From positions 38,485,771 to 38,549,770 of the forward strand of contig CM037867.1 in NCBI GenBank assembly GCA_021292105.1: a stretch of DNA of 64,000 nucleotides, given 5' to 3'. This document shows, one piece after another, positions 44,801 through 54,340 of the stretch. The first letter of the stretch is position 1. Each line of letters opens with the position of its first letter. Under the pieces are notes generated by a model, which did no database searches, had not been told where the DNA came from, and worked only from the letters and a program-made list of their open reading frames with translations. This DNA comes from Anadara kagoshimensis. Taxonomy: Eukaryota > Mollusca > Bivalvia > Arcoida > Arcidae. The position numbers and the translations under genes were made by a program.

Positions 44801-47800
44801 ATATCTTATCGCCCATTTCCCGCCGATAAAAAGCATCATTATCCACAATGGAAGTGTTGTGAATCCCTATCACTAACCATTTCAAACAGCTTTTTTAAAA
44901 CATGTTCTATGCCGTTAGTCTAGTAATAAGAGCTGCAAATTTGAACCATTGGTTTTTTATCTATTATTATTTTATGTCATATTTTAAAAAAAATTATTTT
45001 TTTTTTTTTTTATTATTTTTGTCAGGATGCTCGACCCGCTTGTGGTCATAGCTGGCGATATCCCGCTATAAGTGAAATATTCTCGACTGTGACGTAAATA
45101 CTAATTTATTCAGCTTTAAATGGTATTTTAGTCATATTGCACTTAGGCTACACCAAACTATTTTTAGGTCGTCGTCGGATTTTTTTTAAATTTTATTATT
45201 TATTTTATTTTATTTTATTTTATTTTATTTTATTTTATTTTATTTTATTTTATTTTATTTTTATTGGTAATGGCAAATTCTATGCAAACCTAACTCACAA
45301 AAGCATACAATATGCTGTTATGGCAAATTGTATTCGTATTTAATATAGAAAATATGCGACGTAAAGCCCTATAAGTATTCAATACCACAGTATCCTAGTC
45401 ACATTGCTCTTAGGCTACACCAAACTATTTTTTGAGTTCATCGTCGGATTTTTTATTTATTTTATTTCATTGTACTTAAATTTATTTTATTGGTAATGGC
45501 AAATTCTATGCAAACCTAGTTTACAACAGCATACAATATGATTTTATGGCAAATTGCATTCGTATTTAATATAGGAAATAATAAAACAACCAAGCCACTT
45601 AAATCATAGTCCTGTTGGTGGAATTTTCCGAAACACCAAACACTGACATGATTAATATAACGTACGTTTTCGTCTCCAACGAACTATTGATGTCGAACAA
45701 TGAAAAATTCTACAGCACGAAAACTTGTCATGCGGGATTTTTTGGTTACCGAAAAACGACAGTACAGGCCTATCGAAAGTTTAACACTGAGCTAGCGAGT
45801 TAGTCCCAAATCGGCAGTTCATTTCGGCCCCTCGTTATTTATATATCGACAGCAGCTGTAATCTATCTTTTCGGCCACTACCTATACATACAGTACAGAC
45901 ATGTCGAAAGTTTAACACTGAGCTAGCGAGTTAGTCCCAAATCGGCAGTTCATTTCGGCCCCTCGTTATTTATATATCGACAGCTGTTGTAACCTATCTT
46001 TTCGGCCACTACCTATACATACAGTACAGACCTGTCGAAAGTTTAACACTAATATAACGAATTCGTGTCGAGTAGACAGTTCACGTCGGTCCCGGTGAGC
46101 TCTATGCTTTTCGGCAGCTGGTATCTATCTCTCGGTAGCTCTGTGGTCACTAGCTATCCATTTCATCTTGGCCCCACGTTAGCTCAATGGTTTTCGACAG
46201 CTGGTATCTATCTCTCGGTAGCTCTGTGGTCACTAGCTATCCATTTCGTCTCGGCCCCACGTTAGCTCAATGGTTTTCGGCAGCTGGTATCTATCTCTCG
46301 GTAGCTCTGTGGTCACTAGCTATCCATTTCGTCTCGGCCCCACGTTAGCTCAATGGTTTTCGACAGCTGGTATCTATCTCTCGGTAGCTCTGTGGTCACT
46401 AGCTATCCATTTCATCTTGGTCCCCGTTAACTCAATGGTTTTCGGCAGCTGGTATCTATCTCTCGGTAGCTCTGTGGTCACTAGCTATCCATTTCATCTT
46501 GGTCGCCGTTAACTCAATGGTTTTCGGCAGCTGGTAGCTCTGTGGTAACTGGCTATCCATTTCTCTGCCACTTGACAACCGAGCCTCGACTCATTCCATA
46601 GCTTGGTGTTAAACTTTCAACAGGTCTGTACTGTACATATCTCGGCCACTCGGCAGGTAAACTTCGTCTCCTTTTCCTTTGACCAGTGTTAAACTTTCGA
46701 CAGGTCTGTACTGTATATATCTCGGCCACTCGGCAGGTAAACTTCGTCTCCTTTTCCTTTGACCAGTGTTAAACTTTCAACAGGTCTGTACTGTATATAT
46801 CTCGGCCACTCGGCAGGTAAACTTCGTCTCCTTTTCCTTTGACCAGTGTTAAACTTTCAACAGGTCTGTACTGTATATATCTCGGCCACTCGGCAGGTAA
46901 ACTTCGTCTCCTTTTCCTTTGACCAGTGTTAAACTTTCAACAGGTCTGTACTGTATATATCTCGGCCACTCGGCAGGTAAACTTCGTCTCCTTTTCCTTT
47001 TTCCTCGTGTTAAACTTTCGACAGGTCTGTACTGTATATATCTCGGCCACTCGGCAGGTAAACTTCGTCTCCTTTTCCTTTGACCAGTGTTAAACTTTCA
47101 ACAGGTCTGTACTGTATATATCTCGGCCACTCGGCAGGTAAACTTCGTCTCCTTTTCCTTTGACCAGTGTTAAACTTTCAACAGGTCTGTACTGTATATA
47201 TCTCGGCCACTCGGCAGGTAAACTTCGTCTCCTTTTCCTTTTTCCTCGTGTTAAACTTTCAACAGGTCTACACTGTATTTGATACTGAATTTATTATTCT
47301 ACAGTGTACTTACATACGGGCGGATCCGACGAAATACAAATTAATTTGGAATGGCCGTAAGTGAAACTCGACAAGGACGTGTTAGTGAAAATGCACAACT
47401 CTTTAAAAACTATAAAAGTTATACTGAATAGTTTTTTGAAATATTATTTGTATGCGTTTTTGTGCAATTGAAAGGTTTAACGTCGCTTTATAAAATTTAA
47501 ATACATTGTATATGATATCAAATCTGTAGTAGGATCAGGACGTTTATTTAAATAAGACAGTTTATTACGTCGGAGTTTTGAATTAAGTTTGTTAATTATG
47601 TTAATCTTTTGAATTTTACAAAATAGGTGAGTAACGACAGGTTAAGTTCTCACGGTTTATAACACGGAAGTTTTAGGTGTAAAATGAAAGCAATATTATC
47701 TGCATTGAATCTTTATAAGTTACAGGGGTGTGTTATATATGCGATTCTTAATTTAAAGCAATGTCCTGTTCTGTTTTTAAATACATGTAAATAAATAAAT

Positions 47801-48275
47801 AAAAAATAAATAAATAAATAATATAGATAAATAAATAAATAAATAATAATAAAATTCAATATATACAAATAAATGATAGACAAAAATTAAAATGAATAAA
47901 TAATGTATGAATAGATAATGAACAATTATGAGAGGAAAGGTGATACTTTCGTTTCATCAATCTTTACGCTGTACCAAACTGTATACTACTGCGGTGGTAT
48001 ACACACATATGTATATAAAATAACACCTGCTTTGAATTTTCCCCACTCGAACACCAAACAACCGTTAACTCATTTCATTTTCCTACCATGGAAACGTGAC
48101 AAATATCGATAGATGGAACCCCTCATAAACACCCACTAACCTGTTTTGATGGCAAGCGGTGCACTTTAGACAAATCTGTTCTGTTAGAAATCGTGAAAAT
48201 ATAATTAATTAACTTACCTGAAATATAATTAACCAGAAAACACATATAAAACACAGGTAAATACTCTCCGCACAT
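33518..48275 (-). CDS. CTLD-WSC-mucin type I receptor, ten exons
   Basis: Exons (minus strand): 48275-48218, 44620-44411, 43651-43542, 42744-42603, 41760-41632, 40973-40776, 37734-37621, 36758-35868, 35041-34957, 34052-33518. All junctions are AG/GT, phases chain correctly (1,1,0,1,1,1,1,1,2), and together they give 2472 nt, or 823 residues, with no stop. Layout: signal peptide 1-19; C-type-lectin-like half (WEDAREHCYSTNGSLVRI ... VWTGAYI) 24-90; WSC domain with all eight Cys (C..., QQCGVNC, KCFCL, NCTHIC, FCGG) 91-172; second Cys-rich lectin-like region ending ESCEKNLSFVCQG, 174-334; Thr/Ser decapeptide stalk from 348; TM 619-641 followed by KRRKR; tail 646-823 with YDEL728, YDTV762, YSHV778 and YSHV812. 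It is probably a cell-surface glycan or microbe sensor; the ligand is unknown. Introns are packed with SINEs and MITEs. Confidence 0.85.
34232..34412. mobile_element. MITE, TACAGTCAAACCTG family
   Basis: It runs from TACAGTCCAACCTGTC to GACAGGTTTGACTGTA, with both arms carrying AAGG.CACCT / AGGTGGCCTTTATA. It sits in the receptor's last intron. Confidence 0.75.
34637..34823. mobile_element. MITE, TACAGTCAAACCTG family
   Basis: It runs from TACAGTCAAACCTGCCTT to AAAGATTTGACTGTA and has the same orientation as the copy 400 bases away. It lies in the receptor's last intron, about 130 bases from the transmembrane exon. Confidence 0.75.
35185..35770 (+). mobile_element. Two SINE 3' fragments in receptor intron 8
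   Basis: 35200-35341 and 35640-35775 each hold a SINE end: CCACTTCACCTAT.GCTGG, TGA(T/C)GTC, AAATATTCTTGACT, then TCAATCAATCAA. The tRNA heads are missing. An (AATC)n tract follows at 35815-35843. Confidence 0.6.
36289..36678 (-). repeat. Coding 30-bp repeat, 13 decapeptides of the mucin stalk
   Basis: Receptor residues 348-477 are thirteen near-perfect copies of (T/S/N)(S/T)T(D/N)QSYTVP. More degenerate copies continue to about residue 560. Ser/Thr density and a Pro in every unit suggest an O-glycosylated, extended stalk. The uniform 30-bp unit makes the exon prone to length change. Confidence 0.85.
36934..37560. repeat. MITE end, inverted GGGGGAGCATGCC repeat and SINE tail
   Basis: 36934-36995 is the left end of the GGTAAACAACATTGGCCTG MITE. 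37065-37455 is the inverted partner of 21285-21710. 37470-37560 is a SINE 3' end (CACTTCACCCATAATTGGTG ... TAAAACTCCATTTAATC). All are in receptor intron 7. Confidence 0.65.
37776..38305. mobile_element. Two CAGACCTGTCGAAAG MITE left ends flanking a SINE
   Basis: Left-end sequence (AAATTTAACATAAAGCTTAC ... TCATCTCAGACCCTCG) occurs at 37776-37852. It occurs again at 38215-38290 (CAGGCCTGTCGAAGG ... ATCTCAGACCCTC) after the SINE. So either two elements abut or one was duplicated. Confidence 0.6.
37857..38200 (+). mobile_element. GCGGTAGCTCAGTTGG SINE, full length
   Basis: It has CACTGCGGCAGCTCAGTTGG, box B GTGGGTTCGAACCCC, the full body with GGTCCCGTGTCACGG and the tail GGGACGTTAAACAATATTAC. 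It is relatively young by its closeness to the copies at 43894 and 55228. Confidence 0.85.
38300..38665. mobile_element. Second copy of the 130-bp-TIR MITE
   Basis: It matches 1309-1655 from ACTGTAGAAACCACTGTG through the GGTGCTATGGGGATTTAACA centre. The right arm stops soon after GCGCATACAGATTTC, so this copy is 3'-truncated. Confidence 0.8.
38965..39175 (+). mobile_element. tRNA-SINE family B copy
   Basis: The head TAGTCAAGTGGTCTAACGCG with box B CAGGTTCGAATTCCAC is Leu/Ser-tRNA-like in shape. It is followed by TCGGGACAGATCCTACTGTG and GGCACTCCGGTTTTCCTCC. It is the clearest head of family B. Confidence 0.75.
39237..40735 (-). mobile_element. SINE interrupted by a TTAA-flanked transposon
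   Basis: The SINE 3' body runs from 39237 to GGTTCTTTAA at 39394. It resumes at 40651 with TTAACTTGCCACGCCTGC, continuing to a box-B-like GTTTGAACTCCGAC. The intact order (TTCTTTAACGTGCCCACG) is seen at about 57510. Confidence 0.75.
39395..40650. mobile_element. 1.26-kb non-autonomous TTAA transposon
   Basis: Inverted ends GGTAGTTCCATAC and GTATGGAACTACC are flanked by TTAA on both sides (39391-39394, 40651-40654). TTAA target choice is the hallmark of the piggyBac superfamily, although these ends are not the canonical piggyBac CCC type. There is no transposase frame inside. It lies in receptor intron 6. Confidence 0.8.
41075..41400 (+). repeat. Dispersed-repeat, tRNA-like and MITE fragments
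   Basis: 41075-41220 belongs to the GTAGCTAGCTAAACAGG family (inverted). 41225-41300 reads GGACATGGCCAAGTGGTACT with TTGGTTCGAACTTCACTC, a tRNA-like head. 41315-41400 is a CAGACCTGTCGAAAG MITE interior (GAAGTCGAATTTTGGC). Confidence 0.5.
41553..41627. mobile_element. Hairpin micro-MITE touching a splice donor
   Basis: TGTCATATTATATAG ... TTGTTATGACA is an AT-rich hairpin. On the minus strand its end begins four bases inside the intron after receptor exon 5 (donor G/GTAATGTCATAAC), so the element supplies most of the donor's downstream bases. Confidence 0.55.
41811..42125 (+). mobile_element. GCGGTAGCTCAGTTGG SINE, full length
   Basis: CACTGCAGTAGTTCAGTTGG, a damaged box B (GTGGGTACGAACC), the body and the tail ATGAGTTAAATATTCTTGAC ... 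CACCATTGCTCAACTC are all present. It lies in receptor intron 4. Confidence 0.8.
42768..43130. mobile_element. Inverted pair of SINE fragments
   Basis: 42768-42960 (+) runs from box B (GGCCGTGGGTTCGTGACC) to TCTCGATATAAGTGAAATAT. 42962-43130 (-) begins at ACACGAGGCATCGG and reads back to GTGGGTTAGAACCCTGG. They are two truncated copies facing each other. Confidence 0.6.
43196..43415 (-). mobile_element. tRNA-SINE family B copy
   Basis: On the minus strand: GTTGTATGGTCTAAAGCAC, TTTTAAATTCCACTCGGGAC, AGATTCAAGTGTGAGAAAG, then a tail with CGATATAAGTAAAAC and AAACACCATT. It lies in receptor intron 3. Confidence 0.65.
43801..44234 (+). mobile_element. MITE left end plus SINE with 13-bp target duplication
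   Basis: 43801-43880 is a CAGACCTGTCGAAAG MITE left end. The full-length GCGGTAGCTCAGTTGG SINE spans 43894-44234. CGTTTGCTTAATC (43881-43893) is repeated as CGTTCGCCTAATC (44235-44247), a target duplication with two changes. The MITE's right end has been lost. Confidence 0.8.
44650..44705. repeat. (ATA)n microsatellite
   Basis: The ATAATA run begins about 35 bases upstream (on the minus strand) of the acceptor of receptor exon 2 and supplies part of the AT-rich sequence before it. Confidence 0.8.
45131..45590. repeat. Direct duplication with (TTTTA)n core
   Basis: The order TTAGGCTACACCAAACTATT, TCGTCGGATTTTTT, (TTTTA)n, TTGGTAATGGCAAATTCTAT, AGCATACAATATG is present at 45131-45345 and 45397-45590. 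The two copies differ mainly in (TTTTA)n length. Confidence 0.75.
45758..47282. repeat. One CAGACCTGTCGAAAG MITE expanded by three tandem arrays
   Basis: The left end unit of 132 bp occurs twice or more (45760, 45892, partly 46021). An internal 82-83-bp unit (AGCTCAATGGTTTTCGGCAG, CTGGTATCTATCTCTCGG, GTCACTAGCTATCCATTT) occurs about six times (46090-46560). The right end unit of 80-82 bp (CTTCGTCTCCTTTTCC, GTGTTAAACTTTCAACAGG, TCTGTACTGTATATATCTCG) occurs about eight times (46610-47282). All three unit types keep the element's linear order. The locus is in receptor intron 1. Confidence 0.85.
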
Positions 48276-48399
48276 AGTAACTTAATTTACCTTTTACGTT
48301 TTTTTGCAGTTAAGTAATTCTGAAATTTGACACCTGATCGTAACACGCTCAACTAGTTCGACGAGATTTATCTCCCTTGCAGCACTGTAGCAACTCCTA

Positions 48400-48686
48400 A
48401 TGATTGATTGATTACATGGGGTTTAACGTCCCAGTCAAGATTATTTCACTGATATCGAGACGTCATCATCTATAGGTGAAGTGACAGAAATATTTACCTT
48501 TGCAGTGCGCTAAGGGTAATGTGCAGAGAGGGTTCTTCAACGTCCCACGACTGCCGAGTGTTTAGCGTCGAAAGAACAAACACTACCATTTTTTAATTCT
48601 TGTTCAGACCCGACAGGGGTTCGAACCCACGACCTCTCACATAGAAATCGAAGCTATTACTCTACCACTTGGGCTACCGCAGTGGT
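48400..48686 (-). mobile_element. SINE, full length
   Basis: On the minus strand: CACTGCGGTAGCCCAAGTGG, box B GTGGGTTCGAACCCC, a body with TGCACATTACCCTTAGCGC and tail TCTCGATATCAGTGAAATAA ... AACCCCATGTAATC. It is about 125 bases upstream of the receptor's start codon, so it may sit in or beside its promoter. Confidence 0.75.
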
Positions 48687-48939
48687 CCTAATAAAGTCTA
48701 GAGCTTAATGAAGTCTGGACTTCATCAGGAGTTGTTACACATGTGGCACATGTCACTACTGAAGTTAGTAAATATCGAGGCGGCATGCCAGTCAAGATTA
48801 TTTCACTTTTATTGAGTCGGGCAATTCTGAAATGGGGTGGAGTAATTAAGTTTGACTCCCCAGTCAAGATTCTTTTCTTTAAATATTGAGGAAGACAGTT
48901 TCAATTTAATGTACCAATTCCACGAATATTGCTAAATAT

Positions 48940-49325
48940 TGTATTATATTGTATGTACAGATTATGTTCCAATTGTAGTTTAGATCAAGTGGAAGACGAA
49001 TATCACTTTATTTTAGTGTGTCCTTTTAACGGTGACTTGTGGGTAGAGTCTCTTTAGAGATACCACTGGTCTAAGCCAATCTGCTTGAAACTAACGCAAC
49101 TGTAAGTTGTTTCTAATCTGCGTGAACTCCGCAGGTTAGGTATATTTCTTACAGAAGGGATCACAAATAATGTGATCACTGTCCATCCAATAATCTAAAT
49201 AAACTGATCAGAAAGTCCATCCAAAAAAATAAAGAAACTGACAAGACAATCCATCGAATAATTTCAATAAACTGACTAGATAGTCCATTCAATCATTCGA
49301 ATACAACTGACTAGTTCGTCTCACT

Positions 49326-49364
<39 letters not shown>

Positions 49365-49545
49365 TATTATTATTATTATTATTACATGTGACGTTATTAT
49401 TATTGTTTTCTAATGAATATTTTGCCATGTTGTCATACACTTTTATATTTTCTTATATGTGCCGCCAAACAACTTTATTTTCATTGTAAAAACCTATGAG
49501 TGTATGCTTTGGGAATAAAATGAATGAATGAATAAACAATTATTA
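48940..49545 (+). mobile_element. LINE 3' fragment with C-terminal zinc-finger remnant
   Basis: 48952-49030 encodes MYRLCSNCSLDQVEDEYHFI, LVCPFN. The Cx2C...ED..HF...CP pattern marks the C-terminal end of many non-LTR retrotransposon proteins. The sequence ends in GGGAATAAAATGAATGAATG, a short-repeat tail of LINE type. (TAA)n/(TTA)n at 49327-49384 lies inside it. No reverse-transcriptase domain is left. Confidence 0.55.
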
Positions 49546-49639
49546 CCATATTGACGAATAAAAATGACCTGTCCACTTGAACTTTCATTACTATATCATC
49601 CGGTTAAAAGATGATACATAAAGAATAGTGTTGACATAA

Positions 49640-49790
49640 TACAGTCAAACCTGTCTGTAAAGGTCACTTAAATGAAACCCGAAAAAGTGACCTTATGGAC
49701 AGGTGGCCTTTATACACAGGTTTAAATAATATAAATAAAGAATGATTGGGATACAGTTCTATTGTCCTTTATAAGCAGGTAGCCCTATAT
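49640..49790. mobile_element. MITE, TACAGTCAAACCTG family, truncated
   Basis: TACAGTCAAACCTGTCTG, AAAGGTCACTTAAATG and GGTGGCCTTTATACACAGG are kept. The right inverted end is missing after about 49790. Confidence 0.7.
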
Positions 49791-49869
49791 TTTGTACCAT
49801 AAAACCATATATATTCATGATCAGTGTCTCGAGATGTACAAGTCTGAATCACAAGATTTTCCCGGGGGT

Positions 49870-51315
49870 ATCAGGGAGAGTTGGGATGGGCGGGGCAGTA
49901 TGCTAACTTTTAAATGGTTAAGATCCCCACCCATAAACTATATATTTTCTGGTTCTACATAAAAAGTTGAATAGAGTGATACTAAAGAAAATCCCATGGG
50001 GTCATTCCTGATGGAGGGTGGGGACGGGCGGGGCTTGGTACTAACTTTTCAATGGTTGATATCCCACCTTGAAACTATATATTTTCCAGTTCTGTTTTAA
50101 AAGTTAAATAGAGTGATACTGAAGAAATGCCCATGGCGTTTTCCAGAGGAGGGCAGGGACAGGTGGGGCTGGGTACTAACTTTTGATCAGTTGTTCCCCA
50201 CCCCTAACATATATATTTTCTTATTCTTTATGAAAAGTTGAATAAATTGATACTAAAGTAAACCCATATGGGCATTCCAAAAGGAGGATGGAGACAGGTA
50301 GGTCTAGGTACTAACTTTGAGATCCCCACCCTCAAAATACATTTTTCTTCATGGGCTGGTTGCTATTATTTTGTTTAAGAATTAAAACAATAAGCATGAA
50401 TTTTCATTGTCAAGGATATTTGAGTAATCACTGATCCATGTCTAAAAGCTCTCAAGCTAATTCTTTTTATAAGCAACATTTATGGTCAGTTATCCCTGGG
50501 GCATGATTTCTTATTCAATTCGATAGAGTAACTGCATTTAATTATCAATATGACATTATATGGGTAAAAGCTTGGATTAATTTAAAATCAACACATCATT
50601 AGCTCATCAAAACAATGGTTTGTGATATCGGGTATAGGTGATGTCAATCAACTTTGCCTATTGATGGAGGGTGGGGACGGGCGGGGCTTGGTACTAACTT
50701 TTCAATGGTTGATATCCCACCTTGAAACTATATATTTTCCAGTTCTGTTTTAAAAGTTAAATAGAGTGATACTGAAGAAATGCCCATGGCGTTTTCCAGA
50801 GGAGGGCAGGGACAGGTGGGGCTGGGTACTAACTTTTGATCAGTTGTTCCCCACCCCTAACATATATATTTTCTTATTCTTTATGAAAAGTTGAATAAAT
50901 TGATACTAAAGTAAACCCATATGGGCATTCCAATAGGAGGATGGAGACAGGTAGGTCTAGGTACTAACTTTGAGATCCCCACCCTCAAAATACATTTTTC
51001 TTCATGGGCTGGTTGCTATCATTTTGTTTAAGAGTTAAAACAATAAGCATGAATTTTCATTGTCAAGGATATTTGAGTAATCACTGATCCATGTCTAAAA
51101 GCTCTCAAGCTAATTCTTTTTATAAGCAACATTTATGGTCAGTTATCCCTGGGGCATGATTTCTTATTCAATTCGATAGAGTAGCTGCATTTAATTATCA
51201 AAATGACATTATATGGGTAAAAGCTTGGATTAATTTAAAATCAACACATCATTAGCTCATCAAAACAATGGTTTGTGATATCGGGTATAGGTGATGTCAA
51301 TCAACTTTGCCTATT
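49870..51315. repeat. ~125-bp repeats plus an exact-looking 653-bp tandem duplication
   Basis: Smaller units (GGGACGGGCGGGGCTTGGTA, CTAACTTTTCAATGG, GAATAGAGTGATACT) repeat four times from 49870 to 50340. A block from 50010 to 50662 is then repeated head-to-tail at 50663-51315. I counted about five substitutions and no indel by eye, so it is very recent or an assembly artefact. Confidence 0.85.
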
Positions 51316-52341
51316 GTTTGAATTTCAACCAACTGGATTCATGTACTACTTCTCTATATAAAATTAAATCTTAAAATGAAAAGAGTATTACAAGTTTAAA
51401 ATTTCTCAACAGTTTTTCTATTGTATGTAGATCTTATTTAAAGGTTTAAAATTTTCAGCCGTTGCCATGGAAATGAAAAAAGGAACAAAAGTACAAGTCC
51501 TAATATGTGTTTTGAATACAGGGTTTGATTTTTATTCGTTTGGGCGCCTTATTTGTAATGATGCATCCATCATTACATTAGTACTCGTTTTATTATTTAT
51601 ATTGTAAAATTGCAGAAGTCATAAATTCAAAGGGACGAATTGGGGAATTTTTTATCTCGTTTTTATTTTAAATTAATAATAAGAAAAACTCTAGTTAAAA
51701 ATGATTGTGGAACTAGGGCCTGTTATTAAATAAATAAATAAATAAATAAAAATTTATAAATAAATAAATTTATTTATTTACTTTTATTAATAATTGATTT
51801 ATTTATATATAAATTTATTTATTTACTTTTATCAATTAATTTATTTATTTATATATAAATTTTATTTTTTTATTTACTTTTATTTATTAATTAATTCATT
51901 CTTTATAAATTTATTCATTTATTTACTTCAATTAATTATGAATGAACGAATTAATTTATCTATTTATTTAACACTGTTGTTTAAGGGATATAAAAAAAAA
52001 CCCGACGAACCCGGACCACCTGGCATTATGAGCAAGTGTTCTACCAACTGAGATACCAAGTCTGATATCGAATATTCAACTTATTTATCATAAAATTCAA
52101 TGAAAAATTTTTGAAAGAATTGAAATGGAGTGATGATGTTTTATCAGAAGGCTGTCAGTTTTGAATGGTGGAGTCACGGAGAGAGTAATGTTGTTTAACG
52201 TCCCAGTCAAGAATATTTCACTTATATCGAGACGTCGCCAGCTATAAGCGAAGAGGCAGAAATTTTGCCTGTGTGTTAAATACTACTACTAGTAGTACTA
52301 CTAATAAATTAATAAATAAATGAACAAATAAATAATAATAA

Positions 52342-52384
<43 letters not shown>

Positions 52385-52416
52385 AAAAATAAAAAATAAA
52401 GAAATATATAAATATA

Positions 52417-52451
<35 letters not shown>

Positions 52452-52460
52452 ATCAAATGA
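51316..52460. repeat. AT-rich low complexity with (AAAT)n tracts
   Basis: (AAAT)n/(TTTA)n blocks span about 51724-51975 and 52298-52455. A SINE tail fragment (-) lies at 52185-52280 (TTTAACGTCCCAGTCAAG, TCTGCCTCTTCG inverse). Long open frames here are made of isoleucine/tyrosine repeats and are not genes. Confidence 0.6.
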
Positions 52461-52942
52461 AATATCAAAAGAAAAACTTTATACGATCCAGTTTCACTTA
52501 GCATATATATACATTAGAATTTCAGGTAAAACTTGAATATGAGTACTAATGTTTTGTTAAGATGTTCTTTTATATACCTATTTAGGAAATAGACCATAGC
52601 CAGGTATACAATCTGGTGATTTTAAATGTGTATGCTAAGTAAGACTCTTTTTTTTTTTAAATGTATGCTTAGTAAGACTAAAACGATCGATGTTGCCGTC
52701 TCCCTTGGGTGACCCTTATCAATTTTTATATTATATGTACACAAACGTAGTAACCGGACCTAAACAATTTGCATTTCCTTCTTAAGTAACGGATATTGAT
52801 AGACTGTATTACGGACTATATATCAGTACATTTATATTAATTGTTAGTACTTATATCTGAACAAAAGTGGAAACTTAACTGGTATGTATATCATTACGTT
52901 TTATATAACAGACAGGTTGCTGCATGTGGATCATTAATAATG

Positions 52943-53752
52943 TATAGTACAGGTCTCTCGAAAGTTAACACTTAGCTAATGTAGATCGAGATACAGCAAG
53001 ATCTGTCGAAAGTTTAACACTAAGCTAATGTAAAGAAGTCAAAGCTTGGCTTATGAGTGGGTGAGATACAGTACAGTCCCGTCGAAAGGTAACACTGAGC
53101 TAATGTAGACCGAGATACAGTACATACCTGTCGAAAGTGTTACACTGAGATAAAGTAAAAGAGTCGAAGCTCGGATGTCGATCGAGTGGTCGAGATACAG
53201 TACAGATCTGTCGTAAGTTTTACACTGAGCTGATGTAAAAGAGTCAAAGCTTGGCCTATGAGTGGTCGAGATACAGTACAGACCTGTCGTAAGTTTTACA
53301 CTGAGCTAACGAAAGGGAGTCAAAGCTCGGATGTCGATCGAGTGGTCGAGACACAGTACAGATCTGTCAAAAGTTTTACACTGAGCTAAAGTAAAAAAGT
53401 CGAAGCTCGGATGTCGATCGAGTGGCCGAGATACAGTACAGACCTGTCGTAAGTTTTACACTGAGCTAAAGTAAAAGAGTCGAAGCTCGGATGTCGATCG
53501 AGTGGTCGAGATACAGTACAGATCTGTCGAAAGTTTTACACTGAGCTAAAGTAAAAGAGTCGAAGCTCGGATGTCGATCGAGTGGTCGAGATACAGTACA
53601 GACCTGTCGTAAGTTTTACACTGAGCTAAAGTAAAAGAGTCAAAGCTCGGATGTCGATCGAGTGGTCGAGATACAGTATAGATCTGTCGAAAGTTTAACA
53701 CTGAACTAATGTAAAGGAGTCGTGGCTCGGCTGTCAAGTGGCTGAGATACAG
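52943..53752. repeat. Tandem array of ~80-bp MITE-end units
   Basis: CGAGATACAGTACAGA recurs at 53191, 53267, 53347, 53427, 53507, 53587 and 53667. The unit is CTGTCGTAAGTTTTACACTG, AGCTAAAGTAAAAGAGTCG, AAGCTCGGATGTCGATCGAG, TGGTCGAGATACAGTACAGA. It is the CAGACCTGTCGAAAG family's left end repeated head-to-tail, the opposite end from the 26.8-kb array. Confidence 0.9.
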
Positions 53753-53755
53753 TTC

Positions 53756-53832
53756 TGATTGGCTAAATATATTTTCTTTAGATTGTTTGAATCTTTTATC
53801 CCTATGTACTTTCACTTTTAGCCAATCAGAAA
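53756..53832. repeat. Hairpin TCTGATTGGCTAAA / TTTTAGCCAATCAGA
   Basis: This is a 14-15-base inverted pair 45 bases apart, immediately downstream of the tandem array. TTCTGATTGGCTAA also occurs at about 61195, so it may be the end of another small element. Confidence 0.5.
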
Positions 53833-54292
53833 GTTTACCGAAATTCAGTACAGGATCAGCATTTGGCTGTGACCATGTCAGAAAGTGCAATGGTCAAATA
53901 AAGTTTATGTCCTGTGACACAGTTTAGAGACGACAATGACGGACATTTTATAATCATTATTTAGCGGAATAAATGTAGAAAAGAATTATATATATTGTAT
54001 TTTTGAATTTCCAAGCATTACGTAAAAAACAAAGAAAAACCAAGGGGCCAACGTTTTGGATAGCGTGAAGATGGATACCTTGTGTTATGTTTAAGTATTG
54101 AGTGTTATTTTTGTAATATCAGAACTGAGTGCCTGTGCTCTACCCTCTTAATATCGATCACCAAACAAGCAAGCAATATTTCTAATTTTAAATTACCTGA
54201 CCGAAGCTTTAATTCGTTTTCATGACTGAATTCGAATCCATGACCTAGCTGCCCCTGTCCACGCAGACACGCTACCACTGAGCAACCGAGGC

Positions 54293-54340
<48 letters not shown>

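Noticed and set aside
46065-46512. Repeated open frame over the 83-bp array
   Set aside because: The frame stays open only because of the repeat unit's sequence; it has no start context or protein resemblance and lies within a MITE expansion in an intron.
48130-48183. Extra small exon (AACAGATTTGTCTAAAG...) of the receptor
   Set aside because: It has an AG before and GT after it, but using it after exon 1 would need an intron of about 35 bases, and it would break the phase match with exon 2.
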